Assembly (NCBI RefSeq): GCF_963678635.1
Contig: NC_087070.1
Location: forward strand, 47,103,467 to 47,167,466
Length of the DNA stretch: 64,000 nucleotides
DNA from: Symsagittifera roscoffensis
Lineage: Eukaryota; Xenacoelomorpha; Acoela; Convolutidae
Direction: 5' to 3'
Below are positions 24,957 to 39,910 of the stretch, one piece after another (the first letter of the stretch is position 1; each line of letters begins with the position of its first letter). The notes beneath the pieces are model-generated. The model saw only the letters and a list, made by a program, of their open reading frames with translations. It was not told where the DNA came from and made no database searches. A program made the position numbers and the translations under genes.

Positions 24957-27900
24957 GATTTATTCTTTTCGTGGGGGTTTTCAAAATGGAAGTTGGTATA
25001 TTATTTTTTTCCAAAAAAATGAACAAAATATGATTGTGAACAAGGAATTTGCACAAGAAAAAGATGCCAAAGATTTTACTTACCAATAGCTTTATTTGTT
25101 TTTTTTTGTAAAATTAGGCGTTGAAAAATTGCGTTTTTTGATTACTGAAACACTTCGAACAGTTTGCGGCCCTGCGGTATGTTAATTTATCAACTTATTA
25201 GGACATTTATAGCAGGTTTTATTTTTCAGAAAAAAAAATTCCTGCGGAACAATTTGAGTTCTCAAATTAAGATCTTTTTGGTCTTTTAATGTCAAAAAAA
25301 AGAATAAAGTAACGCTCGCGGATTGCAAGTGATTTCCTAAAAACTGAACACTAATGATTTCTTTTTTGAACTAGACAAAATCAATTTTTCACAATTCACT
25401 TCAAATAAATTTTTTGCTGTACCCATTTTCCCAATATCTTAGCTTCAAGATAACAGTGACGTGCGCATAAATTTTTATAAAAGGGGAGCAGTTTTTGTGA
25501 AAACCTTGAAAATTTTACGGACCTTTCTTTTATTTTAGGTCGACCAATTTGATTTTCCGAGCTCTCCGAAAATACTATAAGGACCCTATTTTATCAAAAA
25601 AATTTCTGCGCCGCAGGCCACTTTTTCAAAAAACAGCGTATTTGGGCACTCCTTGTACAATTTTGACAAAAAATGCGTTTTTTTTTTGGCGCGCGCTTCC
25701 CCTCAAAATTAGTTATATTGGCGCCCAAAGCGCCTTTAGAAAAGTTTTGAGGTTGGTCAGCCAAAATCGGTGTCGCAAATCGGTGTCCAAAATCGGTGTT
25801 CTGCTTCATTGCCACTTTTCTAAATAAAATTTCACTAAAATGCCAGATTTAAGTGTATTGACCAAGCACTGGTATACATTTTTTTGCATGTTGCAACAGT
25901 TGAAATGGTGCCATATATTTTCATCATTGATTTCGTATTTTGAAATAAAAATTGTTGTTATTGTTCCGACTTTCGTCGAAAAATAGTAGCAAAATCTATC
26001 ACTTCGTACTTTATGTGGCGTGTGAGGGGGATGATTTTCGCAAAAATTGTTTATTCTTTTGATTTATTTTTTTCGTGGGGGTTTTCAAAATGGAAGTTGG
26101 TATATTATTTTTTTCCAAAAAAATGAACAAAATATGATTGTGAACAAGGAATTTGCACAAGAAAAAGATGCCAAAGATTTTACTTACCAATAGCTTTATT
26201 TGTTTTTTTTTGTAAAATTAGGCGTTGAAAAATTGCGTTTTTTGATTACTGAAACACTTCGAACAGTTTGCGGCCCTGCGGTATGTTAATTTATCAACTT
26301 ATTAGGACATTTATAGCAGGTTTTATTTTTCAGAAAAAAAAATTCCTGCGGAACAATTTGAGTTCTCAAATTAAGATCTTTTTGGTCTTTTAATGTCAAA
26401 AAAAAGAATAAAGTAACGCTCGCGGATTGCAAGTGATTTCCTAAAAACTGAACACTAATGATTTCTTTTTTGAACTAGACAAAATCAATTTTTCACAATT
26501 CACTTCAAATAAATTTTTTGCTGTACCCATTTTCCCAATATCTTAGCTTCAAGATAACAGTGACGTGCGCATAAATTTTTATAAAAGGGGAGCAGTTTTT
26601 GTGAAAACCTTGAAAATTTTACGGACCTTTCTTTTATTTTAGGTCGACCAATTTGATTTTCCGAGCTCTCCGAAAATACTATAAGGACCCTATTTTATCA
26701 AAAAAATTTCTGCGCCGCAGGCCACTTTTTCAAAAAACAGCGTATTTGGGCACTCCTTGTACAATTTTGACAAAAAATGCGTTTTTTTTTGGCGCGCGCT
26801 TCCCCTCAAAATTAGTTATATTGGCGCCCAAAGCGCCTTTAGAAAAGTTTTGAGGTTGGTCAGCCAAAATCGGTGTCGCAAATCGGTGTCCAAAATCGGT
26901 GTTCTGCTTCATTGCCACTTTTCTAAATAAAATTTCACTAAAATGCCAGATTTAAGTGTATTGACCAAGCACTGGTATACATTTTTTTGCATGTTGCAAC
27001 AGTTGAAATGGTGCCATATATTTTCATCATTGATTTCGTATTTTGAAATAAAAATTGTTGTTATTGTTCCGACTTTCGTCGAAAAATAGTAGCAAAATCT
27101 ATCACTTCGTACTTTATGTGGCGTGTGAGGGGGATGATTTTCGCAAAAATTGTTTATTCTTTTGATTTATTTTTTTCGTGGGGGTTTTCAAAATGGAAGT
27201 TGGTATATTATTTTTTTCCAAAAAAATGAACAAAATATGATTGTGAACAAGGAATTTGCACAAGAAAAAGATGCCAAAGATTTTACTTACCAATAGCTTT
27301 ATTTGTTTTTTTTTGTAAAATTAGGCGTTGAAAAATTGCATTTTTTGATTACTGAAACACTTCGAACAGTTTGCGGCCCTGCGGTATGTTAATTTATCAA
27401 CTTATTAGGACATTTATAGCACGTTTTATTTTTCAAAAAAAATTTTCCTGCGGAGAAATTTGAGTTCTCAAATTAAGATCTTTTTGGTCTTTTAATGTCA
27501 AAAAAAAGAATAAAGTAACGCTCGCGGATTGCAAGTGATTTCCTAAAGACTGAACACTAATGATTTCTTTTTTGAACTAGACAAAATCAATTTTTCACAA
27601 TTCACTTCAAATAAATTTTTTGCTGTACCCATTTTCCCAATATCTTAGCTTCAAGATAACAGTGACGTGCGCATAAATTTTTCTAAAAGGGGAGCAGTTT
27701 TTGTGAAAACCTTGAAAATTTTACGGACCTTTCTTTTATTTTAGGTCGACCAATTTGATTTTCCGAGCTCTCCGAAAATACTATAAGGACCCTATTTTAT
27801 CAAAAAATCTTCTGCGCCGCAGGCCACTTTTTCAAAAAACAGCGTATTTGGGCACTCCTTGTACAATTTTGACAAGAAATGCGTTTTTTGGCGCGCGCTT

Positions 27901-28235
27901 CCCCTCAAAATTAGTTATATTGGCGCCCAAAGCGCCTTTAGAAAAGTTTTGAGGTTGGTCAGCCAAAATCGGTGTCGCAAATCGGTGTCCAAAATCGGTG
28001 TTCTGCTTCATTGCCACTTTTCTAAATAAAATTTCACTAAAATGCCAGATTTAAGTGTATTGACCAAGCACTGGTATACATTTTTTGCATGTTGCAACAG
28101 TTGAAATGGTGCCATATATTTTCATCATTGATTTCGTATTTTGAAATAAAAATTGTTGTTATTGTTCCGACTTTCGTCGAAAAATAGTAGCAAAATCTAT
28201 CACTTTGTACTTTATTTGGCGTGTGAGGGGGATGA
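24957..28235. repeat. Three tandem units of 1.1 kb, copy B only
   Basis: Three near-identical units start at 24957, 26061 and 27164 (periods 1104 and 1103). Each opens with GATTTATT followed by TTTTCGTGGGGG. Each ends with GTGTGAGGGGGATGATTTTC; after units 1 and 2 come GCAAAAATTGTTTATTCTTTT and the next unit. Units 1 and 2 are almost identical. Unit 3 differs at several sites where it agrees with copy A (for example GACAAGAAATGCG and TTTTTCTAAAAGGGG), so it looks ancestral and units 1 and 2 are the newer pair. Confidence 0.9.
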
Positions 28236-28945
28236 TTTTCACAAAAAAAATCAAATTAAGATTTTTTTTTTTTCATTTTATTTTATTACATTAATTTTTT
28301 TAAAATTTTATTACTGCTCCATAGACCCTAAAAAACAGCTGAACATTCAGGGCTTTGCACTGATACGAGCAGTATTGTTGAAATTGCATGCGATGGGGGG
28401 CTGAAGTTTTAGATCTTGAATAGTAAGTACCAAATATGTCCTTCTCGTTATGAAAGGATCAATATTATTCCTACTTCTGCCCCTGCCAAAGGTGAGGTTT
28501 TTCTGGAGTGAGGATTTTCGCGAAGCTTTTCATATCATAGATCCTGTGCAAAAAGGAGAAACCACTTCAACAACTTCAAAAATTCATAGATAAGAAAATC
28601 TTGGACATTTTCCTTCATTTCGCAAACGGCTGAAAATTGTTTTTACAAGCTCCCAAAACAATCAAAAAACAAAAAAACTTTTAAATTTTTGACAATACAA
28701 TGTTTGTGAAGCAGATCATACATAAATTAGGAACAAAGAAGGTTGTCTTTTTGTTGAAAACATTGATTGAATAAATATGTTTCAATTCGCCATGTCCATA
28801 TCGAAAACAGTTTCCAGATCAAGTTAAATAGAGTCACAGTTCATTTTTCTCGTCGAGGGTCGAAAATTTCAAAATAAGTTTTTGCTGAAGTACAAATTGG
28901 GCCAAGAGTCAAGTTCCTTCTTTTGTGACTGAGGCGTCCCCCTTT

Positions 28946-29532
<587 letters not shown>

Positions 29533-30743
29533 TCAGCAAAGTAAAGTTAAGAGTTTTTTCAACCCCTGATGTAAATTTTTTTATATTTTTGCAAAAAAGT
29601 ACAATTTATAATTTTTGAAAACCACAAAATTGGCGTTGGACCAAGTTAGCAGTTGGTGTTGTTGGATCAATTTGAGCACTGGACTGGAGGATCTTAACTT
29701 GATCTATTTGGGGGAGGATGTTAACTTGATTGTTGGTGTTGTAGTCCAGAGCCATTTTTACCTAATTGTTTCTGTGTTATCATTCGTTGTAGAGGGCAAA
29801 GAGTCAACTGGTCATAGTTTTGATTACAAGACAAAATTAAAAACCCCTTGACCAATCCCCCCATCCCCAACCAAAGTTTTTAGAGTACGAACAGTTAAAA
29901 GCGGACTATTTTAGAGCTTAAATTAGTTTTTCAAATTAGATGTGATATTGTTTTACTAAAAAAAAACTTTTTTTGAACCAAAAAAGAACTTTATTATACT
30001 CTACTTACTTCAAGTAAGTGGCAAATTAAAATGAACGCTTTAACAGACCTTGCAGTTAAAGCGTGCTGCTTAAACGCAACAATTCAGTTATTGATTTTTT
30101 TCTGTTGTAAAATTGCGTTGGTAGCAAAAAGTAAGTTTAGTAATCTAAGTTTGCAATTAGAAAAGGCAAATTAAAAAAAATCTTTTCGGTGCATTTTAAT
30201 CATGTTACTTTTTCACCTTTTAAGCTTTTGAAAACCAAAAATCTAATATAAAAACGGCGCTTGAAGATGCCAATATTCAAAGCTGCGATAATTAAAAATA
30301 CCCATTTTCGTTACTGCGACGAAAAACTTATCTGAAGAAAAATCTTGATAAACACGTCAGTTTTTAATTTTAGTTTAGCAAAAGATTAGTTGGCTACTTA
30401 TTTTAAACTTACCAATTGCAACGAGACCAAATTACAAAATGAAAGCTAGAAAATAGATCTAATATTGACTAATCATGTGAGCTTAGTCATTAAATAATTG
30501 ATATATGGTTCTAAACGCAAGTTAGAAATAGGTAACAAAATATTAAGAGAGACTACTTTGAGATCGGGCTTGAAATAGAAATTTCATTTAGCCGCTCTGT
30601 TTCTTAACCGAAATTTATGCAGTATGCAGCTGAAAGCCAAATTATTGGCAATATTGGTTTAATCGGTCAAAAAAACTACTTTTTAGATCAGTTATAATTT
30701 GTTGACAGTTTTCGCGCGCTGCAATGAGTAAAATATGTATTTC

Positions 30744-30877
30744 TGACGTCACAAAATTCAGTTTTTGGTAGGTTAATGAACTTCGTTCAGATTTGCGTAA
30801 CGAAAAGGATATTTATATAATTAGGCAAAAAGCGGACATCAAAATTAGTTTGAAAAGCAGCCGACCTCTTACGGAGA
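30744..30877. other. Segment present only in copy B
   Basis: About 130 bases starting GACGTCACAAAATTC with no counterpart in copy A. At this point A has the short repeat GAGTAAAAAATTT twice (9355-9385), suggesting a deletion in A more than an insertion in B. Confidence 0.6.
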
Positions 30878-32173
30878 AATTTTGAAAGCAAAAGCTACTT
30901 GTTCAGACAGATTTCATATCTCATTGTGTTTTTTAAATGGAAAATAGATGCAAAACTTTGTCAAAATTGTCTTAATTTTTTGCAACTCTCTTTGTAAGAC
31001 TCAAATAACTTGCGTAAAAACTCGATAAAAATCAACAAGATGTCATTTCACTTTTTCGGCTGGTTGAAATTTCGGCGTTGTTGATTAATCGGTTTGACAG
31101 CTCGATTTATTTTGTTTACATGAAATGTCTACGAACCCCAAGAACTTCGGGTATTTTCCACCAACCAACTGAAAATGGGGGCAGTAAATTATTACGTAAC
31201 TTGAAGTGAGTGTTCGCTCGGTGCTGGGTGTTTGCCTACGTTAAAGTAAATGGGACACTTTGTTTAATCGGAATGTTTTATGAAGCTATGAATCGGATGG
31301 CACGGCCTTTAAACCTTGAAACCTGTTTTGTAAATTCATTTACCCTCTGATTTCTAATCTCAGAATGCGATAAGGTGAAATATCCTATTTACATGCTTTC
31401 ACTTAATTTAAACAGTTGGCCTTAAAGGACTAAAAAATTGCAAAGAAGACAACTTGAATCTTTTTGAGAAGAAATTTAAACTAAAATCTTGCTTTCGAGG
31501 AAAGTTTGCGGGTAATTTCATTTATGGGCGGATTTTCGAAAAAAAGCTTGAAAATTTGTCCCATTTAAAAATCGTCGGCCAAACTGCTTCGAGGTCTCTC
31601 GAAACACTATAAAAGCCCTAATTTGTCTGCAAAAAAATCAGCGCCACAGCCAAGTTTTTGAAGGACACACACTATTTTGAAGCTAAGAAAAAAAAATGAA
31701 AACCAATTGTGATGTTTGCCAAAAAATAGCTTTATTATACTCAACTTACTTTAAGTGTGTGGCAAAACGAAAATGAATGTTTTAACCAACCATGACAGCC
31801 AAAGCGTGCTGTTCAAACGCGCCAGTTGATATATTGAAATTTTGCAGTTGCAAAAATAAGCTGCTGGTTTACTGCAAAGTGCTAGTAAAACAATTTCAAA
31901 TTTACAAGCAGAAATAAGTTTTTGTAAGCTAAGTTTGAAATAGATTTAAAATTTGCTTTTTTTCTTTGGGGTGCTTTTTTGCTTAGTAGCTCCATGAAAT
32001 ATTCCACACCTACAAAGGCATGGCCGTTTGGTTGCTGTGCTTTGCTAAATCAATCCATTTTAAATTGGTTACACAATTAAAGTGGAAAACTGTTCTGCGA
32101 CGAACTGTCGCTTTTTCAGATGCAACAAATTGTTGCCTGATTTTTCCAGCTCACCCAAGACACTATAAAAGAC

Positions 32174-32600
32174 AGGGCCGGATCTAGGATTTTCTCGAGG
32201 GTGGGGCGGGCTTTCAAAAAATTTGGAAAATTGTGTGTCGACCCTTTGTTTTTTTTAGGTCGACTCAATTGATTTTCCGAGCTCTCCCAAAACACTACTA
32301 AGAGCCTGTTTTCGCCAAAATTTCTGCGCAAAAAATTTTCGCCAAAAAAACAGGTTCCAATGGTTAGGCACTTTTTGGAAAATTTTGACCAAAAAATCGC
32401 GTTTTTTTCAGCGCGCGCACCCCCCTCAAAACTAGTATATATTGGCGCCTGAGGCGCCTTTAGAAAATTTAACGGTTTGTAGGTCTAACATTGCATGTCG
32501 CAAAATAGTACCGAAGGGGGTGGCGAAGGTTTCATTGAGTCCCTGAATCGGATGAGGCGTCCGCCCCCCCCTGAATCTGCATTTGCAGAAACCCTTTGTT
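32174..32600. repeat. Dispersed GC-rich module with putative inverted ends (copy B)
   Basis: Copy-B version of 10650-11010, but about 80 bases longer on the left. It begins CAGGGCCGGATCTAGG (32174 on) and ends near CCGCCCCCCCCTGAATCTGC (about 32560-32580), which is roughly inverted relative to the start. This suggests a small non-autonomous DNA transposon of about 0.4 kb. No target duplication was established, and copy A has lost the left end. Confidence 0.35.
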
Positions 32601-32699
32601 TTTCGTTAAGCGAAAGTTATTTAGAGACATAGAAGCGAATATGGTTTTAATCTTCAAATTTGAAAATACGGTTTATGCTTTAAGTATCATCCCTTAAAC

Positions 32700-35600
32700 T
32701 CTACCTGGGATAATTAAATTGCATCTTTTCCCAAAACCTGGAAACCCTTGGCTAAAAGCTTTGAAACTGGATTTAATTATTCTACAGGCCAAGGTAATGA
32801 CATTGCAACTCATTCATATCCCAAAGCTTTCTAATGCCTGGGGTAAGGAAGTTACTGCTCTTTTCAAACTTCTACAGCCCTGAAACAACGCAAAGGCAAT
32901 TATTTTTAAAAATCTGAAAAACCAGCCCTCGGGAAAAAAACGTTGCGGTTTTTTCTATAACACTAGATTCTGGGGATGAAGAAGTTGCAAGTTTTTCCAA
33001 ATTTTTACAACTTGAAGTAATAATGTTGCAATTTTTTGTAAACTCAACAGCCCTGAGATAATGAAAAACTGCTGCCCTGGGCTTACAAAACTTCAACTCT
33101 ACCCAAATATCTACAACCCTGATGTAAATAAAGTTTCAACTCAAAGCTTTCAACAAACAACGTTACTTTTTTCACTTGTATGTCGTTTTGTCTGCAGCTA
33201 TGTAAGATACAGGGTTGAGACTTGACATATGTTTGATGAAACAGCGTCTTCAGATTATCGAACTACTCCCTCCAACAGGAGTTAAAACCTATTGCAATAA
33301 TTTGGTAATCTGGAGTACAAAAGAGCAACTGTTTCGATGAAATTTCAACTCTTCCCAACATCCACACCTCTGATGCAAGAAAACGTTTCAACTCATTTTA
33401 TCACACAAATAACTCTAATTTATTCAATTGTATGACGTTTTTTCTGCATCTATATAGGAAATAGTGTTATTTTTTGACACATATTTAAAGAAACATGATC
33501 TTCTGTTAGAGGCACTAGTTCGATTATATGGAGTAAAAACCAATTGCAGTAGTTTGGTAGTCTGGTGTACGAAAGAGCAACTTTTTTGAAGAAGTTTCAA
33601 CATTTCTAAGTTTCTACACCTTTATATAAGAAAATGCTTCACTTTACTGTTTTTTTTTCCACTTGTATGTTGTTTTTTTTCTGTCACTATATAGGATACA
33701 GGGTTAAAATTTGACATATGTTTGATGAAACAGTATCTTCTGTTGCAAGCATTAAATCGACAATCTCATTTAAAAACCTATTGCAATAAAGTGGTAGTCT
33801 GGTGTACAAAAAAGCAATTTTTTCAAGGAAGTCTCAACTCTTCCCAAATTTCTACACCTCGATAAAAGAAAATGATAAAAGTCACGATAAAAGAAAAAGT
33901 TGCAACTTATTGTTATCACCAAAAGAACTCTAATTTGTTCAACTGTATATCGTGTTTTCTGCAGCTAGAAATACACAGGAATTTAGTTTGACATCTGCTT
34001 GATAAAAACAGTATCTTCTGTTAGAGACAGTACTTCGATAATCTGGAGCAAAAGCTTAGTAGTCTCCAGTACAAAAGAGAAACTTTCTCGACGAAGTTTC
34101 AACTCTTCCCATTATCTACTCCTTTGATGCAAGAAAAGATTTCAACTCATTGTTATCACACAAACAACTCTAATTTATTCAATTGTATGACGTTTTTTCT
34201 GCAACTGTATAGGAAGTAGTGTTATTATTCGACATAAATTTGATGAAACAGTATCTTCTGTTAGAGGCAGTATTTCGATAATCTGGAGTAAAAACCTGTT
34301 GCAATAGCTTTGTAGTCTGGTGTACGAAAGAGCAATTTTTTTGATGAAATTTCATCATTTCTAAATTTCTACACCTTGATATAAAAAAATGTTTCATATT
34401 ACTGTTCTCACAAGAACAATTTTATTTTTTCCCTTGTATGCTGTTTTTTTCTGTCGCTATATAGGACACAGGGTTAAAAATTGATTCCATGAAACAGTAT
34501 CTTCTGTTTTAGGCATTAGTCTCAATTAAAAATTATTGCAATAATTTGGTAGTCTGGTATACAAAAAAGTAACTTTTTGAGGAAGTCTTAACTCTTCCTA
34601 AATGTCTACACCTCGATAAAATAAAAAAATAAAAATCACGATAAAAGAAAAAGTTTCGACTTATTGTTATCACCAAAAGAACTCGACAATCTGGAGTAAA
34701 AACGGATTGCAATAGCATAACAGTCTGCAGTTCGAAAGAGTAGCTTTCTCGATGAAGTTTCAACTCTTCCCTAAAACTGCACCACTGATGCAAAAAAAAA
34801 GTTTCAACTCATTGTTATTACCCAAACAACTTTAGTTTATTCAATTTTATGACGTTTTTCTGCATCTATACAAAATACTGTGTTTTTGTTTTGACATAAA
34901 TTTGATGATACAGTATCTTCTGCTAGTAGTTCGATGCTAGTAGCTCGAGGCAGTAGTTCGATACTCTGAAATAAAAACCTATTGCATTAGTTTGGTAGTT
35001 TGGTGTACAAAAGAGCAAGTTTTTGACTTAACTTCAACATTTTTAAATTTCGACGCTTTGATTCATGAAAATGTTTCATGTTACTGTTATCACACAAAGA
35101 ATTCTATTTTTTTTTCAGTTGTATGTTTTTTTCCGTCGCTAAAGAAGACACAGGGTTAAAATTTGACATATGTTTGATGAAACAGTATATTCTGTTGGAG
35201 GCATTAGTTCGACAATCTCAATAAAAAACCTATTGCAAAAATTTAGTAGTCTGGTGTACGAAAAAGCAGCTTTTTCAATCGAGTCTCACCTCTTCCCAAA
35301 CTTCTACACCTCGATAAAAAAGAAAATGATATAATTCATGATAAAACAAAAAAATATCAACTCCTTGTTATCACCAAAAAAATTCGAATTTAATCACCTG
35401 TATATCGTGTTTTCTGCTCGATGAAATTCATGATAAAAGAAAAACGTTACAATTAATTGTTATCACTAAAAGAACTCTAAATCGTTCACCTGTATATTCT
35501 GTTTTCTGCAGTTAAAAAAAACAGGAATATAGTTTGACATCTGTCTGATGATACAGTCCCTTTTGAGACCGTAGTTCAATAATCCGGAGTAAAAATCTAT

Positions 35601-36442
35601 AGCAGAAGCGTGGTACTCAGGTGTACAAAAACTAAACTTTTCAAAGAAAATTCATTTCTTCCTACATGTCTACAACTTTGATACAAGTAGAATCTTCAAT
35701 TCCTTGTTATCACACAAACAACTCTATCCTAATCACTTGTGTGTCGTTTATGTGGAAGTATAGAAGATTTAATTGCTGATTTATCAAACAGTATCTTTTG
35801 TTCGAATCGAAAATTTTAACTCAAAGTTAGGATGAAAATAGTTCTATTGATGAAGTTTCAGATCCTCTCAAATATCTACAAACCTGATATACAAGTATTT
35901 GACTGATTGTTTTCAACACGCAATTGTGTTTTCTTTACTTGTGTTTCATTTTTTCTGCAACTATATAACATAGAGTGTTAAATTATCACACATGATTAGT
36001 GGAACAGTATCTTCTATTGGAGGCAGAAGTTTAATACTCTGGAATGGGAATTAATATCAGTAGTGTGGTCCTGCGGAGTGCAAAAGAGCAATTTTTTGAT
36101 CAAAATTCAACTCTTCACGAATATCTAGAATCACCGCAATTCTGCTTCAATTACTTTATGTCTTTCTTTTTTTTTCTGAAACTATATAAGAGACAGAGTA
36201 TAAATTTGACTTAACATTGATGAAATAGTATGTTCTGATAAAGAAGATAGTTGGATTTTCCAAAGCGATATTCTACTACAATAATTGGTACTCTAGAGTA
36301 TGTACAAAAGAGCAACTCTTTCAAATAAAATTCAATTCTTCACAAATATCTACACCCCTGATAGAATAACATTTTTCAATTCAATGTTTTAAGCAGCTGA
36401 CAGATTTTGTCTCCACTTGTATGTCGTTTTCTCTGCAGCTAT
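32700..36442. repeat. Satellite array, monomer about 240 bp (copy B)
   Basis: Duplicate of 11100-14845, with the same order of monomers and small indels. Ends in CTGCAGCTAT at 36442, directly against the Polinton left end. Confidence 0.85.
36437..36442. repeat. Target site duplication of the Polinton-like element, left
   Basis: AGCTAT, part of the satellite monomer block TCTGCAGCTAT. Identical to 51119-51124 on the other side of the element. Six bases is the known Polinton target duplication length. Confidence 0.88.
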
Positions 36443-36950
36443 ATTAGTAAATGTTGAGGCTGATCAGGGGGGGGGGGGGGGGGGAAGGGGAAGGATTCTT
36501 GAAATCCTACATGTATCAAGATAGGGAATAGAACATTCGGTCTTCCAGCTATGTATTAAGATAGAGAAAAGAATTGCTAAGGTTTCAGTGTATTGGTAAG
36601 AGAATGGTAAGAAAAACGTTTTTTTTGGGGTTTTGTGTGGAAAGGTCTAGTTTTTTCGCAAAAATCTCGGGGTGCGTTATCTGATTGGAAAAAACTAAAT
36701 TTTAATTACGTGTAGATCGTGGAATGAAGGTCTCTTATTTATTTTTTTGGTTCATGGTGTGTTAGTGGTAAGAGTTTTTGAGCAAAAATTGCGATTTTTT
36801 ATCAAAAAAATTTTCGAAAAAAACTTCAAAACACGGAAAGATTTGTTATAATTCGACAAATTAACTAATTTATTAGATAATCTTACTTTTTAAAAGATCT
36901 ACCTGAATCAATGCTGTAATCTACTGAAAAATCGAAAGAAGTCAAGGTTT
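36443..36950 (+). repeat. Polinton terminal inverted repeat, left
   Basis: Aligns in reverse complement with about 50590-51118. Shared blocks include ACATTCGGTCTTCCAGCTAT (36532-36551), GTATTAAGATAG, GTTTCAGTGT and GGTAAGAGAATGGTA. Similarity weakens beyond about 36950. By eye the arms are roughly three-quarters identical. Confidence 0.8.
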
Positions 36951-39645
36951 TGTAAAAAAAAAACTGCAAAAATTTTAAATAAATGGAAAAAATTGCCAAA
37001 AGTTCAACTTTTTGGAAAAAAGTCGCAGAAACCTCATAGTTTTGGCGAAATTGTTGTTGCTTCTGATCTAATTGAGAAAAGGTATCTACTTACAGGGTTT
37101 GAATTTGAGCTCTTATTGTGTTTTAGTTGGCATCATGTTGATACAACGATACAAAATTTTGAATAAAAAAATGAATTTTTCCACAATTTTTCTCAAAATA
37201 TTGATATACGCTAAAGTTTACCATAGTTTGAGCTAAAAAGCGGGTTATATAATGCTCTCAACACTAAAAAAAGCTCATTAAAGTTGAATCAATATTGAAA
37301 CTTCCGGAAAATAGTGAAATTAATCTTAATTTTTGAGAAAGTAAAGTGAAATTTAATCAATTTTAACCAAATTTTTCCATTTTCAACCTTTTATTTGGGT
37401 AATTAGGTCGATTTTTGTCCAATTGGGGGAGAAATTAATTAAAAATCTCAATTCAAATGAACAATGAAAGCACCATTCTATGAAAGTTCTTTTCTCCTCA
37501 GTTTTTTCTCAATGATTTGCTCAAATTTGTACAAAAATTATAACTTGTGAAAAACTTTTCATGTAATTAATTAAAAATTTCAGATTAATGATAAAAATTT
37601 AAAAGTTAACTGCTGAAACTGACCAAAATTGAGATAAATTTTTTTAAAAAGTGTATTAGATATTTGATGAAATTCATTAAAATCTTCTTAATAACTGATG
37701 ATTATCTCTCTGTTGCTTTTAAAACTTAATTATTATGATTTTTTGTGTAAAAAAGTTCTATATTTAAGGTTATTATTGTTTTCTATTTAATACATGCTTT
37801 CGCTATTGAACTCACTTTGCAAGAGATTCTATTCAGAACAGGGAAATTTAGAAGGAAAATATTATCAATTGAAAGAACGTTTTGCCCGCAGAGATGAAAC
37901 TAGAACTGATACTGTCTGATTGTTACGATTTAATTTGTAAATATTTGCCTTAAGATCCCTTGTTCAGTTGCTACAGTAAAATCTTAAGCAATTTTTGCAA
38001 AAAATACAACTTTTGAGATCATTAACTATCACTTTTCTTGCTAAAATTACTAGTATATTGCTTTTTACTCTTGATTTTTGTCGGAAGTTTTCTCAAAAAT
38101 GTCCAAGTGAGAGAGAGAGAGTTGGGGCTAGTTAAAGCATTCAAAAGCACATTTTGAAATTGGGAATATAAAAGTGTGTTTTAACGTTGAGCTTTTGAAC
38201 AAACTAAGAGCAGCCCTTTTGATTATAATCTGAAAACCTAGTTCTTAACATCTGCAACATCTAAATTTGCTACAAACTTCTAAAAAAGTGCGTCTCAAAA
38301 AATAGGTTTAGCAAAGGAAATCAAAGCGCAAACTGGATCAATTGTAAAATTTTCCGAAGTTTATTAAGCAAAAAGTTCTATATTTCTGCCTACTTTTCTA
38401 ATTGAAGAAGAGGCTAACCAGAACAAAATTTTCACTGTGTGTCTAATTGAAGCTTTTCGTGTTAAATGTCAAATAATCAAAACTTGGTTCTGCTAAAGTA
38501 TTAGTTTGCTTAGAAATCTTCAGCAAGCTCTATATTATTTTCTCAAAAATGTGTCCAGATCAAATTTTTTCATACAAATTTGTGAAATGTAGATCTTGAA
38601 AGCAAGTTTTTTATTTATGCTTCATGTATCATTGTCCAAAAGATGTCGGATTGGATTTACTGTACAAAAATTATCCTCAAAACATCTGATTTTTCTTCTA
38701 AAAATATCAAATGAAAACAAATTTTTCTAATGAATTACGAATAAATATAAAACTTATCAGAAAAATTATCTCAAAACTCCTAATGAACTAACTTGAGGTT
38801 CTATCTCAATTTAATGTTTTCCAAGTTTCTGCTTCATCTACTATCTTCCAATTCAATCCAATTTGAACAAACTTTTACTTGAAAAATGAATTTTAGGTGG
38901 GAAAATGTATCGTTTCAACGAACGTTCAATAATCCAAAGCATAATTAATACCAAAATCGGTTTGCTAAAATCTTTAAATGATTTTATCAACCTCATAACT
39001 GTATATTGCTGTTTCAAATCTGAAATACTACATTGAAGTTAATTTTTAGTTGAGAATGATGTATATCATTATCTTGAACTTTTCAAATTTAAGCAAAAAC
39101 ATACATTTTTTCATCTTTTCCAGGACAATTATCAGTTTTATTTTCTGAAGTCATAAAAAAACAGTACAAAACCATAATTCTTAATAAATCAAACCCCATT
39201 ATGTGCTTAACAACGCACTAATCTATGGAAACTTATACAAGCACTAATCAAGGAAAAATTCAAAATAGTAACAACACAAAACCTTTTAATTGGTCGATGT
39301 TCTATAAATATCCAAGTTTTTACAGTTTTTAAACAAAAACTTTACCACTCATCAGCGTATTTTATGCACTTTTATTACACATTTATTGCAACAAAGTCTC
39401 CGCAAGTTTGCAACCAATGGAGTATTTACTGCTGATTAAACGTTTTCGGATCGATTTCCATAGAAAGTTTCACGACAAATAAGGCTTGATTTTTGCTGTC
39501 TTTATCATCAATCGAAACCTTTGAATAAAAAAATAAATGACAGATCAGGTATTGTGATGAAAACACTGTATAAATTTCACTAGAGTTTTAAAAGTTTATC
39601 ACAATTTTATAGACTTTTCAGATTCAGTAAAAATTAATATTCCAA

Positions 39646-39910
39646 TTAATATCTAAGCAATATGATTTTTACCTTCTCTTTATGTGTGTTTGAAGGCTGC
39701 TGAGCACATAATTCAACATCATTTTGAAAAAAAGGATGCTTCTTTTTGAAATGATTAGTGAGTTTCTTGCTGCTATAAGTATTAAAATTACAGTTCACAC
39801 ACTTCGAAACACCATAGGATCTACGATGTCTTTGTGTTTGTATTCTCTGCCACATTCAGGACATGCAACTCTTTCGTTTCTATTCAGTGACGGCATCTCA
39901 ATAAGTAAAA
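39646..39910 (-). pseudogene. C2H2 zinc-finger remnant (copy B)
   Basis: A complete C-x2-C-x12-H-x4-H finger lies at 39801-39736. A second Cys pair (CPEC, 39863-39852) sits upstream in another frame. Matches 18060-18330, with the same frame break. The C-terminus differs from copy A because of small indels after LCAQQP. Confidence 0.45.
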
